A stretch of 64,000 bases of DNA from Fonsecaea monophora (taxonomy: Eukaryota > Ascomycota > Eurotiomycetes > Chaetothyriales > Herpotrichiellaceae). Of this stretch, positions 22,859-34,390 are shown in pieces. The number at the start of each line of letters is the position of its first letter. Position 1 is the stretch's first letter. The position numbers and the translations under genes are program-made. The notes under the pieces are model-generated. The model was given only the letters and a program-made list of their open reading frames with translations, did not search any database and was not told the DNA's origin. The stretch is from positions 121,443-185,442 of the forward strand of contig NW_019173996.1 of NCBI RefSeq assembly GCF_001642475.1. The letters are read 5' to 3'.

Positions 22859-24997
22859 ATGGCCGACTTTACGCAGCGGCTGAAGCCAGCAGACCCCCAA
22901 TGCACTCAGATCCTGGCGGATGAGCGCGCTCGGTCCAGCATCGACACCGAGCAGCTTGCGAGACACTTGCTCGCGGACGAATTCCTCGAGCGGCAGAAGA
23001 GAATCTTGCGAATTTTGGCGCGAGAGCCAGTCTTTTCGAAGCAGAACCAACTCAACCTGGGCCATCCGGAAAGATACCAACTCGGCCTCGCTCGAGCCAA
23101 AACGGTTACACGGCTCGCGACCAAACATGGCTGGGACGAACAAGACTACAACATGGCGAGCTATCTCATCGACGAGATGGGCCCTTATGCTCTGCAGCTT
23201 CTCCTGTTCAAAACATCGATTCGCGAACAAGGCAGCGACGCGCAAAAGGAGTATTGGCTTCCAAAAGTCGACAACTGGGAAATCATCGGCGCCTACTGCC
23301 AGACCGAACTCGGACACGGCAGTAACGTCAAGGGGCTGGAGTGCGTCGCCAGATGGGACCCTCGAACGAGAGAGTTCGAAATACACAGTCCGACACTAAC
23401 CGCCAGCAAGTGGTGGTGTGGAAGTCTAGGCAGGACCGCGAACCACGCCGTGGTGGTGGCACAGCTCCTTGCGCCGGACCCGAAGACCAACCTCTACAAG
23501 TCGTACGGGCCGCACCAGTTCATCGTGCAGGTGCGCGATATGAAGACGTTCGAACCCTTGCCGAGGATCACCATTGGCGATATTGGGCCCAAGTACGGAT
23601 ACGCCGCCATGGACAATGGCTACATGCTCTTCGACCACCTAAGGGTGCCCTCTTCGGCGCTTTTGTCGAGGTACGCGAGGTTCAACGCCGAGCTTGGGAT
23701 CCCAAATACCGCGTCAGAGAAGCCGGCGATGGTGTACGGCTCGTTGACGTATGTCCGCGCGCAGATCGTCATGCACGCCCGACTGGTGCTGGCGAGGGCG
23801 TGCACCGTCGCCGTGCGCTACCTCTCGATCAGACATCAGTTTCCAGATCGAGATGCGAGAGGCGACGCACCTGAGCAGGCCGTGTTGAACTACCCCACGG
23901 TGCAGATCAGGATCCTACCCCTGCTTGCCACGGTCTTTGCCCTCCACTACACTGGGGCCGCGATGGAGAGTCTCTACTGGCAAACCCGGGCGTCGATTGA
24001 ACAAAAAGGCGACTTTTCGCGGCTGGCCGAGATGCACGCAAGCTCGTCGGGCTTGAAGTCGCTGTGCACGACCCTCGTGGCCGACGGGATCGAAACCTGC
24101 AGACGAGCGATGGGCGGGCACGGGTTCGGGGGCGACAGCGGCATGGTCGCCCTGAACAACGAGTACCTGTCCAAACCGACCGTTGAGGGGGATAATTGGA
24201 TGATCACGCAACAGACGGCGACTTACCTGATCAAACGAATGTCCGAAGCCATCAAGTACCCGGATACTCCGGCGCAGGAGCCGATAGATGTCCAGTTTAA
24301 AGAGTTCCTCCGTGCCCGGGACGTGGTCCCCCATACATTTGACATTTTCGAGTGCGATGAGGACTTGGTCAAGGCGTTCCAACATCGCGCCGCGTACCTG
24401 TCTTATCAGCTCTATCAAGCCCGCGTGGTCGAATGCCGGCCGTGGACCAGCCTGATGATCTCCCTCCACAGAGCCAGCAAGGCGCACTCGGAAAGCCTGC
24501 TCGTCTCGAACTTTTACAACGCGGTGACTGCGGCGTCCAGCACCAGCTCCAGCCCGAACGGTGCACTAGATCGAGACACGGCATCGCTCCTCGGCGTGCT
24601 ATTCCGACTCTTTGCGCTGTTCACGCTCGACGCCTCGGCGCTGGAATTCCTGACCTCCAATGCCGCCCAGGTCGCCCAGCTCCGACACACGACGCGCCGC
24701 ATCGAGGCGCTCATGGCGCGGGTCCGGCCCCACGCCGTCCGGCTCGTCGACGCCTGGTCCATCCCGGACTACCTGCTCGCCAGCTCGCTGGGCCGGTACG
24801 ACGGGGACGTGTACAACGACCTGTTCCGGCGCGCACACGTGGTCAACCCGCTCAACCGCGCGACGTTCAACCCCGACTGGACGACCGACGAGATCATCAA
24901 GGGCGAGGGCCCCGAGGCGGCGAGGAGACGGATCCGCCATCTCGCTCTGGGGGAGGCAGACGAGCGGACGGTCGGAGAGACGAGAGCGAGGTTGTGA
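22859..24997 (+). CDS. Peroxisomal acyl-CoA oxidase
   Basis: Catalyses the first step of peroxisomal beta-oxidation, acyl-CoA to trans-2-enoyl-CoA with release of hydrogen peroxide. Single exon, 712 aa, typical length. TELGHGSN (about residues 149-156) and the following region match the FAD-binding domain; RRAMGGHGFGG and the catalytic Glu in VEGDNW (about residue 443) are present, then the C-terminal four-helix domains. The protein ends Ala-Arg-Leu, an accepted type 1 peroxisomal signal (PTS1). The Met at 22859 was chosen because it begins the family-like MADFTQRLKP. It converges on the nitronate monooxygenase gene. G+C at third codon positions is clearly high. Confidence 0.92.
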   Translation: MADFTQRLKPADPQCTQILADERARSSIDTEQLARHLLADEFLERQKRILRILAREPVFSKQNQLNLGHPERYQLGLARAKTVTRLATKHGWDEQDYNMASYLIDEMGPYALQLLLFKTSIREQGSDAQKEYWLPKVDNWEIIGAYCQTELGHGSNVKGLECVARWDPRTREFEIHSPTLTASKWWCGSLGRTANHAVVVAQLLAPDPKTNLYKSYGPHQFIVQVRDMKTFEPLPRITIGDIGPKYGYAAMDNGYMLFDHLRVPSSALLSRYARFNAELGIPNTASEKPAMVYGSLTYVRAQIVMHARLVLARACTVAVRYLSIRHQFPDRDARGDAPEQAVLNYPTVQIRILPLLATVFALHYTGAAMESLYWQTRASIEQKGDFSRLAEMHASSSGLKSLCTTLVADGIETCRRAMGGHGFGGDSGMVALNNEYLSKPTVEGDNWMITQQTATYLIKRMSEAIKYPDTPAQEPIDVQFKEFLRARDVVPHTFDIFECDEDLVKAFQHRAAYLSYQLYQARVVECRPWTSLMISLHRASKAHSESLLVSNFYNAVTAASSTSSSPNGALDRDTASLLGVLFRLFALFTLDASALEFLTSNAAQVAQLRHTTRRIEALMARVRPHAVRLVDAWSIPDYLLASSLGRYDGDVYNDLFRRAHVVNPLNRATFNPDWTTDEIIKGEGPEAARRRIRHLALGEADERTVGETRARL

Positions 24998-25417
24998 GCT
25001 ACGGTACCTAGACTGCGAGAGTGAAGAAAAATATAATATATTCCTCCGCAAAAAATACAGATGTTCCATGATATCCCATCAAAAAGGTTCATGTGATCAT
25101 GCTTGGTTTTACCCCAAAGTCTCTTTTCGTTACTCCGGCCCGCTGTATTTCCTCCTTTTCTCCGGTCGACTTGGCCACTTGATTTGTTGATTATGCCGGA
25201 ATAAAGGTGTTAGTACCAATGCGCTATATTGATACCCATCATTTCGGATCATGTACATCAGCATGGAGAGTTGGGAGATTGGATCGTTTGGCAGAGCTTG
25301 ACGCATATATGGTTTCAAGAGCGGTCGAACGAGTACATCATCTATGGATTTCTAACGGGACCCGAAGACAGGAATTCCGTTCCTGAACCAGAGATAGGTC
25401 GATACCTCGAGCGCCCT
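24998..25417. other. Convergent intergenic region
   Basis: 3' flanks of acyl-CoA oxidase (+) and nitronate monooxygenase (-), A+T-rich near 25025-25060. No coding signal. Confidence 0.5.
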
Positions 25418-26583
25418 CTACAATCTCCCCTGCTGTTTGGCATGTGGCTTGTACAACCTCCGGCTCCTGTCCAACACGTCGACGGCTTCCCGCTCAATCC
25501 GATCGATCAGGTCTCTACACGAGGGAATGTCGTGGATCAGGCCGATGACCTGGCCGGCGGTCCAGACGCCAAAGTCCTTGTCGCCGTTGAGAAAGACCTG
25601 TCGGCCGCGCTTGCCGGAGACGTACGGCGCGACTTCGTCGAAGTTGCCCGTCGTGCTTTCGCGCTCGATCCGCGTCGCTTCGGCCGTCACCTTGTTCTTG
25701 AACAGGCGCGAGGTATTCCGCCATCGGCGGAGGACGAGCTGGGTGTCGGTCTCCTGCGCGTCGACGATGGCCTGTTTGATGTTCTGGTGGACGGGGGCTT
25801 CGATCGTGCACATGAACCGCGTGCCCATGTTGATGCCCTCGGCGCCCAGGCTGAGGGCGGCCGCGAGGCCGTACCCGTCTGCGAAGCCGCCCGAGGCGAT
25901 GAACGGGATACCGAGAGACTGTCTCGCGCGGGACAGCAGGATCAGGTTGGTGATGTCCGACTCGCCCACGTGTCCCGCGCACTCGAACCCGTCGATGCTC
26001 AGGAAATCCACCCCGAGCTTGACGGCCGACGCGGCGTGTCTGATGGTGGTGCATTTGTGCAGGACGGTGCAGCCTGCGTCTTTGAGTCGGGCGATCACCG
26101 GGCCCGGAGAGTTTCCCGCCGTTTCAATGATGCGCACGCCCTCGTCAATGGCCACCTGCGCGTATTCCAGGTACGGCGGGGCGTTCAGCGTGGGCAGGAG
26201 GGTGATGTTGACGCCGAACGGCTTGTCGGTCATGGTCCTGCACTTCCGGATCTCTAGCCTCAGATCTTCAGGCGTCGGTTGCGTCAGGGCCGTCAGCTGG
26301 TGAGGAAAAGGTCAGTTTTTCTTTTGTTCCTCTCTTCACAACACCTTATCAATGGCAAATCCGACATCGTGCCGTTGTACCTACAATCCCTAGACCGCCG
26401 GCATTGGACACGGCAGAGGCCAGCTCCGCGTAGCCGACCCATTGCATTCCACCCTGGACGACAGGGACTGGGTGGTCGAATTAGCAGTGTGCAAGCTCAA
26501 ATGAATGGTTTTCGGAAAGGTATAGTAAATGGTAAAATACCTCGAATCCCCAGCCGACGAGTAAGTTCTGTCTCGAACGGCAT
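25418..26583 (-). CDS. Nitronate monooxygenase (2-nitropropane dioxygenase family)
   Basis: FMN enzyme that oxidises alkyl nitronates such as propionate 3-nitronate. Exons: 26541-26583, 26385-26467 and 25418-26296, giving 334 aa. The first join makes LGIRVPVVQGGMQWVGY, the normal beginning of the TIM barrel; the second intron follows AGGLGI. The proposed catalytic His is in FECAGHVGE, and the FMN phosphate loop is seen in ASGGFADGYGLAAAL and GAEGINMGTRF. The last residues are Gly-Arg-Leu, a weak PTS1-like end; whether it works is unknown. It may detoxify nitro acids or act as a general flavin oxidase. Confidence 0.88.
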
Positions 26584-27368
26584 GTTTGTTCGAACTGGCA
26601 AGCTAAGTCCGCATAGGATTCACCGAGTCTGTTGAACCTGGGCAAAATATCGTGTATCGTGTAGTATCTATATATCCCAAGCGGCACACAGTCGAACAAA
26701 GGACAAGACCAAATAAGGGCTAAAGGATATAAAAGGCAGATACACGTAGATCACTAGGAAGGTAGATAGATGGCAAGCTCCTACAAGTAACTAGCACTGT
26801 CACTGTGGCTGTATCTGGCCAGCGAGGTACAGATAGATAGATTCATCACCCTGGCATCCCGGATGCCCACTTTCGAGCAGAGGCCGTGAGCCGGAGGGCA
26901 CAGATGGCCTATCGGCGCGTGTTCATTCAGGAGCGCGACTCCAAGTGTTCGGGCCAGGATGTTCAGAGGATATCCACTTGGTCCAAGGAGAGGGGTGTTG
27001 CCGGTGAATGAGTGGGTGGACAGGAAGAGCCGTAGGTTGGTTGACAAGAGCCGATCTGCGAGCCGGACAGCTACCTTGTCAGGACGCATCGGGATAGATC
27101 TGGCCAGTGCTAGCTACTAGCTACCAGCTGGCAGCATATACTTAGTTGTTCGTGGGTGGTGTGTTGATAACCAATCAATGTCTGACCGTCTGATAGGAGG
27201 AAAACCAGGCCAAAAAATGAGGGGGGAGGGAAATAGTCTTAAATGTTGCCTTGTACAAGCATATGTATATGAATATATGGCCCCTTCAGTAGAGTGGCCC
27301 CTCCCACACCCGGAATCTCTATTGTGATAGACAATTCATCCCAGGATCCCGCGAGATATATAGGTTTT
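26584..27368. other. Intergenic
   Basis: 5' flank of the nitronate monooxygenase and 3' flank of the next gene, both reverse strand. The reverse-strand open frame 26781-27089 shows no family motif and is not annotated. CCAATCA occurs near 27173. Confidence 0.45.
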
Positions 27369-28724
27369 CTATTTTGTAGTGGCTGCCGCCGCATCGTTCA
27401 AATTCCGATTGATGGCAATCAACTGGTTCTGAAAAGTATCTAGCAAATCCCCATCCTCGTAGTCATCCAGGTTTACGTCCCTGAACCCTGCGGCGGCGAT
27501 TTCTCGCGGGAGAATGGCCAAAGATCGGCCTGGAAACATTAGCTATTGAGTTTTCCTCAAGAGGTTAGGAGGCTTAGCTAACCATTGATGGATTTATCGC
27601 TGGCGACGTATACCATGGCCCGGGCGGCGTCGGAGCCTTGACAGAATGAGATACCTTTGCTCAAGTAGTAGGCCTCGACTTGGGGAGGGCGGATGGCGGA
27701 CGATATGAACCTTGTTATCGGGTGGTTAATACACAATACAATAACCCTTGTTCCCTTTGATTTTTCATCAAAAGAAGAGACAAAACATACCACGGGCAGA
27801 TATTGTTGTATCTCGTCTTGTCCAGAACGCTGGTCCGACGAAGGCAACGCATCAGACCACGGCATCCCCATTTCGCCGCCGTGTACTGTGGCGACTCAGG
27901 TAAGTCCATAAACCCGGCCAGGCTGGCCGTGATCATAAAGCATCGATCTCTCTCCTCAGTGTCGGGCTGCCGGGCAAAGTAATGGCGCGCCAGCTTCAGC
28001 GTGTACATGACGCCGATGAGATCGATGTTGACGATACTCAGTTCTGGCTTGACTGCTTCATCGCTGTCTATTGAGGCGGTTGACACATTGTGAGCGACAG
28101 CTTAAATCACTGACAGAGATAGGAAAGGGGATAACCATACCGTCCACCTTGTGAAGAATATCTGCGCCGCTGATTCCCGCATTGGCAATAACGACATCGA
28201 CGCTGTTATGCGGCGACTTTGCTTTGGCGGCCTTGAACACCTGCACCTGATCTTCCCACTTGGTCACGTCGGCCTTGACGAAGTTGACGTTGCTTCTACC
28301 CCGAGTCAGCACCGCCGCACATATGGATTATCCAGTGATCTGCTTGGGGGGGAATGTCGGTCATCAAACTCACAGTCCAAGTTGCGCCTCAACCTTTTTG
28401 CCCTCGGCCTCATTCACGTCGCAGAATGTCACAAAGGCGCTGTTGTATGTTAGTGAAGACCAAGCGAGCGAGCAGGACCAGGAGAGACAGGGAAGGGAAA
28501 ACCCACTCAGCCTGAGCAAACAGTTTGACAGCTTCCAAACCCATTCCATTCGCACCTAATCACACATGGCGCACGGGAATGCATTAGTACGTGGTTGTTG
28601 ACTCTAGTACCATAGCTTGTATAGGTATGTTCAACTCACCTCCTGTGATGATGACGCTCTTCCCCTTGAGCCTCGACGTATCGGGCTCTCGGGTACAGTC
28701 TACCACTCCTTTTGCATATGCCAT
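27369..28724 (-). CDS. Short-chain dehydrogenase/reductase (classical SDR)
   Basis: NAD(P)-dependent alcohol or ketone oxidoreductase. Seven exons on the reverse strand: 28640-28724, 28507-28555, 28374-28439, 28141-28295, 27791-28067, 27583-27710 and 27369-27529; total 306 aa. The cofactor motif TGGANGMG is rebuilt across the first intron; an acidic residue at the end of strand 2 (FCDVNE) favours NAD. NAG of the structural motif is in VIANAGIS, and the catalytic Tyr and Lys are in YTAAK with a preceding Ser in TASLAG. The fold resembles the 15-hydroxyprostaglandin dehydrogenase-like group. In this context it could be the 3-hydroxyacyl-CoA or a secondary-alcohol dehydrogenase; this is inference. 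Confidence 0.85.
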
Positions 28725-29642
28725 TGCTCTGAGGCTTGGGTATCCTCGAACGTGGATGGAGATATATATAGAGAAAAAGTTATTAAATAAGCTGCGGTAC
28801 CGCAATAATGTGACAGGGAATCTATATAACTTGATCTGATCTCGACCTAGAGCTCTTGGGCGTACGGATATAAACAATACGAGCAGGTAGATACAAGGAA
28901 ATATTCGGACACAATGTCTGACCTGGTGCGGGGCGCGGCGTTGCAGGGAGAAAAAGCAATAGTATCAGTAAGAAGCAAAAAGCTAAACGATAATATCCAT
29001 ACATACATGGACAACCCGATGTCATCAGTCGTAGCACTCTCTGTACGTGGGATCTGGTGCTGTTTGCGGCCGAGTCGAGCCGATCGAGCAACTGAGTTCA
29101 GCCGAACGACGACCATCTGGGCCGATGATTTTGTACTAACGGCTTGGAGCTCGCATGACCCCAGACCCCAGACAAACTCCCGAGGCAGGGTCCGGGGATC
29201 GGACATAGACACGACACGGTACGGTACGGCTACGGTGCCTTTTGTCGAGAATCTGCTCTTTGTCCCTCTAGGGCTCATGCATGACAAGCCAGACTGGGAG
29301 TTATAATTACCAGACTAACATCTACTCGGAGTTGAGGAGTCGCTGGACCAATCTCCAGAATGGCACGGAGGTGTTTGCACGTATATATGGACTCTGGAAA
29401 CAAGCTTCCATTGATGCTGTCGGCTGCAAATGTCCAACCCATAGACCTGAGTATACGGCTTGAGCTAATCTATCTACAAGTACAGACAGCACCAGGACCA
29501 TGTCGCTCTACAGGCGTAACGCAAGTCTTCCTCTGCCCATCGAACACCGAGTCCGCCATGCAGGTGAAATATACGTCGGGAATATCGTTGTTTGTCTGGT
29601 CTAAGAAAATGCCTCCTCGATTCGACGACCTGGAGCGGCTGG
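28725..29642. other. Intergenic
   Basis: Promoter of the SDR (-) and 3' flank of the transcription factor (-). Small open frames on both strands lack any family motif. Nothing else seen. Confidence 0.45.
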
Positions 29643-32261
29643 TCACAGGTCGAAATCCGTGTCCGGCCTCAGGAGGTTCGAGCCCAGGAAATCCTGGACC
29701 CAGTCATCGTCCCGGCGCATCAGGGGACCCCACAGGTCATCCACGCCCAGGTTCAGCGTGTCGTCAACCTCGCTGAACGAGATGGAGAACTGTGGACTTC
29801 GGGGAGGATCGGTCGTGTTGGAACCGTCGGCATCGGCGACGGGTTTCGCGGTCGGGGTCGCAGACAGCCCGGTTTGCTCGACGATGACTTCCAACATGCG
29901 CAGCGTCCACTTCAGCGCACCCCAGTACTCACACGTCTCGCGCATGTATGTCAATCCCGTGTGGATCCGAGCCCGAGTCACAAACTTTTGCCCGGGGGAA
30001 ATGTTTGGCTGGAGGGCGCTTTCAATGTGCAATGCCAGCACCGCAGAGACACAGGTCGTTCTGGAAACCCAGGAGTCACACTCGTTAGTGGGCACTTTCG
30101 GGATTTGGGGGGAAAAGTTACGAGGGTACACACAGGGGGTCATGCAGGGACATACAGCGACAGGGGAAACAGGTGCGCGATTCCGTTCTGGAGAACCCGT
30201 TCAATGACCGTATCCACCTCGAACAAGGCATTCTCCTGCTTTTGCGCGGCTTCTTGGGCCTTCTCGTGGTCGTTGAATGATTGATACCGCTGCCGAAGAG
30301 CACGGCAAAGAATGCATTCCAGTCGATAGCTCAACGCAATGATCAACAGGATCCATATGTTTTGAGCCGTCCATTGGCCAACGCCCTCCAGGTGAAACTC
30401 GACTGGCAGTGCACACCGCCAGCTTGTGAGCGCATTTCCCACCCTCAGACAGTCCTCTTCTGACGGCGTTACTCCTGCTGTGCGGAATGTCTGGATAAAT
30501 TGTCCGCCTAGTCCCGTACAAACTTAGTCATGAGAGTTAGGGAGGGGATTGTCAAAGTGACGACGAGGCAACAATACATACATATGATTGACAATTTGCA
30601 CGCCTCGAGGAAATAGAGCTTTTGTATACGAGGAATCGGGGGGATCAGATCGTCCAGGGGCTCCGCCGTCGGTGGTTCCCAGTCGTCTTCGGTGAGACTT
30701 TTTGTGTCAAAGTCGCAGTCGCGAATCCTCCTGACGGTATAGTGACCCGACACATTCAAGAGGACGTCTCGGTTGTACAGCGTCCACCAGATTCGACGAA
30801 ACAGCTTCGCCGTGCCCGGGCCCAAGTTCTTGAGGACGTGTTCGCGGTGGAATCCCATCTGGATCGCCAACCGCACCGAGTTTGTCAGCCAGTAGCGAAA
30901 GTCCCGGTCTGGCGAGAAGGACGGACTCAGGGAGCTCAGGATCAGGGAACCCTGGAGGAGCCGGAGCGGCCTCCTCTCGGCGCAAAAGTCGTAGAGCAAT
31001 TGCGCCTTGGAATAGAATGACTTTTGCGCGGCCAGGCGGTCTGAGAAGCCAGCTTCGAGTAAGAGCTCCAGCGACATATAGGGAACCACATTGGCCAGCA
31101 TCGCCGAGAGCACAAAGGGCGAGCACTGATCCGCTCTGTACTCCTGTATGAACTCTTCTCGGTCCAGTACGGGTGTATAGGGATAGACGCGCTCGAAATA
31201 CAAACGAATCATCTTATCACTGTTTCCCCGTTAGCATCTGTCCCCGCAAGTGGTCCCGGAGAAGACGAGCGACGAATTGCCTTACCGTGCCTCACGGGGC
31301 GGCATCCTAAAGGCGCCTTTTCGTTGTAAATATTCGTAGTCGACCGCGTCCATCTGAGGGTGGCTCCGAGATGGATCCCCCGGGCGATGGGGATCTTTGA
31401 GGACGATGCGCACGAGTCTCCCGCGCTGCTTGCGTCCGAGGGCCTCGCCCAATATCGCAATCGAATCTTCGCCTTCCAAAAGCTCGATGACTTCCCTGCC
31501 GCTTTCCGGGTGCGACAATTTCGTGGGTGATGCCCCGTCGAACGGCCACTTGGACATCTCCAAGTACATTTGCAGGTGCGCGTCTTCCTCCTCGACTGCT
31601 ACGCAAGACTCGTCCGTCCCTTTTGCCAAAGTTTCATGGTCAGTCGCTTTGGAGCCCAGGGGACTGACGAACCAGCAAGTGGAGGTGCGGGCAGACAACT
31701 CACCATCAGAGGCTTTTGTTCCAGAGTTGTGCTCGTTCGCTGGAGGATTGTCATTCAAGTTCGATATATTACGAGGGTCATCCAACAAGGGATTGATTTC
31801 GACCAGCGACGTCTGGACTTTTGTCAGCAACATGTAATGTGTCTACTCAACCAGGTTCATCCCACTGAATCAGCTCTTACGCCTATGTGATCAGAGCCCT
31901 GAAGTTGGGTTTCTCCCAAAACATCTGGCACACTCGCGTACGACGTATTCGCTGTCTTTCTTCGTTTGACGCTGTTTTTTTCACGTGTTAGATATGAAAT
32001 GTATAGGTCTGCAGGTAGTGCCTGATCGTACCATCGTGGTCTCTCTGGGAAAGGTATACAGATATCTGCTCGGCCGCTGGTGATGCATCGAGTGCAGGGA
32101 CTTCCTAGTCCCGAGGCGTTGCACTTGAGCTTGCGTTCGTGGCACGGAATGCAGGCCCTGCCCTTCTTGCGAGCTCTGTTGCCCTCGGACGTGGTCGCAG
32201 AGCCTTGTGTATCTCCATTCTCTACTCCCTGTGTGTCTTCTGTCGGAAATTCTGTCGCCAT
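29643..32261 (-). CDS. Zn2Cys6 transcription factor with fungal_trans domain
   Basis: Likely regulator of the surrounding metabolic genes. Exons: 31881-32261, 31286-31812, 30582-31219, 30156-30507 and 29643-30060, giving 771 aa. Two more in-frame segments look like introns: 31972-32031 (60 nt, donor GTACGA, branch CTAACAC, acceptor AACAG) and 31620-31703 (84 nt, donor GTGAGT, branch CTGAC); with both removed, 723 aa. The binuclear cluster has all six Cys: C-IP-C, CNASGLGSPC, C and C in CITSGRADIC, preceded by basic RARKKGR. The middle homology region includes YFERVYPYTPVLD, SVRLAIQMGFHRE and RRIWWTLYNRDVLL, typical of the fungal_trans domain (PF04082). It is divergent from the SDR at 32985. 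Confidence 0.88.
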
Positions 32262-32984
32262 GGTGGATTACATGTGCGGGAAATTGAAGATAGTCGGGGT
32301 CGCTACAGAGCAGAGTCGCAACTTGGGAGCTTGACCTTGACGATTTACCACGAGCCTTGCAATTCTCTCACCATCGGAACTCAAAATCAACCCCCCCGCA
32401 CCAAATAACTCAGCACCTGAGCCCCCCGTGGGGCGCGAGGGAAGGTAACCGAGGGGTTAGTGATGGTGGCGAGATCATGGCGCCCAGCTGGTCACTTGGC
32501 TCCCTGGGAGATTGGGTGATGGCGGCAAGGACCTCCTCCACTCTCATTCTCAAGTGCGTCAGTAGAACGAGATTCTCGAGAACCAAGTGGAACCGGAGCC
32601 AAGTAAAATTCTGTGGTTGTAGTGTCCGGTAAGACACTCACTCGGCGCCGAAGCTTCGGCTCGTGGAAATAAGTACTCGAGAATGACAAACAATGCTGGA
32701 GGGCACAGCCGTGGGAGATCTAGCGTAGGAGACCCTCCGCCCTCTGTAGTTGTGACTCTCCGAACCAGTCGGTTGAGCTATTTTGTACTATGGCCTTGTA
32801 TGTAGACCGTAGAGAGCGATATAAGTTCTTGAGTTGTGAGGAGGTCAGCAGAAACCAACCCCCGGCTTCCAATTGCTCGAAGAACTTCTCCTTCTCCCGA
32901 CATCTTGTACAATCTAAGAACGCTTTGGCAAAGTGTTCGATACGAGGCGCCCCAAGACAAGACTTTTGACCTATCTCGTCGGCC
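32262..32984. other. Divergent promoter, transcription factor / SDR
   Basis: 723 nt between two start codons pointing away from each other. It contains the near-palindrome CCCCGTGGGG near 32425 and one CCGAGG (32450-32455). No gene. Confidence 0.5.
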
Positions 32985-33857
32985 ATGGCAAGTCTCCAGG
33001 GTAAGGTCATTGCAATCACCGGGGCAGCCTCAGGGATTGGGAAGGCTCTGTCCAAGATTTGCGCCTCTCGCGGCGCCACGTTGGCTCTAGCCGACATCCA
33101 GGATGAAGACCTGAAGCAAGTCGTGTCCGAAATCAGCAGGACTGGGGCCAAAGTCGTCGGAACCAAGGTAGATGTCGCCTCGAGCAAAGCTGTCGACGAC
33201 TGGATCACATCGACTAGCCAGAAATTTGGCCGTCTGGATGGAGCAGCAAATCTGGCCGCGGTAGACGGCAAGACTCGTCTCTTCGCTGACCTCACCGACA
33301 CGACCGACGAGGAATGGGATTATGTCCTGTCCATAAACTTGACGGGGCTCATGTACTGCGTCCGGGCCCAGCTGCGAGTAATGAAGGCGGGTGCCTCGAT
33401 CGTGAACGTATCCAGCCTCGCGGGAGTCATGGGCAGGAATGGCATCTCGGCTTATTCGACGAGCAAACATGGAGTTGTAGGCCTGACCAGGACGGTGGCC
33501 AAAGACGTCGGACCAAAGGGCATCAGAGTGAACGCCATTGCGCCGTGAGTGATAGCATTTTCCGAGCCTCTTTTCTCTCCCTCCAATTACATTGTAAAGG
33601 GGTATACGGGACTTTATACTAACCTGAGCGACGACAATGATAGTGGCCCGATCCAAACTCCACTGTTTGAGAGGCTGTTGAAAGAGGCCGGAGGTACCGA
33701 CAGTGAACATCCTGTCACCAAGACATATCAGGGCATGGCTCTCAGGCGGTTGGGCCAGCCCGAGGAGCCGGCCAACCTCATTGCCTTTCTTCTCAGCGAC
33801 GATGCCAGCTTTATTACTGGGGCGGTCTACTCTGTTGACGGAGGTATTGCGTGTTGA
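32985..33857 (+). CDS. Short-chain dehydrogenase/reductase (FabG-like)
   Basis: Exons 32985-33544 and 33644-33857 give 257 aa, a standard classical SDR. Cofactor motif TGAASGIG at residues about 12-19; Asp at the end of strand 2 (ALADIQ) points to NAD(H). The NNAG motif is altered to NLAA (residues about 90-93). Catalytic Ser in NVSSLAG, Tyr and Lys in YSTSK. The C-terminal part (GQPEEPANLIAFLLSDDAS...GAVYSVDGG) is typical of 3-oxoacyl-ACP reductase-like and hydroxysteroid dehydrogenase-like enzymes. Divergent from the Zn2Cys6 regulator, so the two may be co-expressed. Confidence 0.9.
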
Positions 33858-34390
33858 GACAAGTGCCATGGTCGAGCACATCCTGCGGACGTAGAAGTGC
33901 ATATACATCTAAGCCCAAAACATCTACACAAATAGTATCTTTCCTTGAGACCTAATTCCTTTCATAATATCGAACATAATTGTGGCTTCATTATCAACCC
34001 CTCTGTTGTACATCTGCCGGTGTCCTTCGAACCTTGATCAGGGTATACACGGCTCTGATCTATACCGGCCCAGAACCCCCAAGTCCGGCTCAACAACTGA
34101 GTTTCACCACCATGAGCTAAACTCGTGGTCTCCCTGAAAGGAAAAAAAAAAGAGCAGTTAACGAATTCTCGGGTCCTAAACAGACTTTGTCGGACTTTGT
34201 TCTCCTTGGTCGGCTTCTAGCACAACAACTAGCTGCCGAGCACCGGCCGCATGGTTCGGAAATACAAAGATATTGGCGGATTGGTATTAAAGAAACACGT
34301 TTTCTACCCCAGAATCCCCGTTGTAGTTCAAAATCCCCAGGATTCTCGGCAAGCTTTCATCTGTCTCAATTCGTGCAGACAGCAGCCACC
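33858..34390. other. Intergenic
   Basis: 3' flank of the SDR and promoter of the MFS transporter, same strand. An A-run lies at about 34141-34151. Nothing coding. Confidence 0.5.

Noticed and set aside
25229..26303. Two long forward-strand open frames opposite the nitronate monooxygenase
   Set aside because: The reverse strand carries clear FMN-enzyme motifs and splice sites; the forward frames are G+C-driven shadows.
26781..27089. 102-codon reverse open frame in the intergenic region
   Set aside because: No family resemblance, no flanking splice signals, composition like non-coding DNA.
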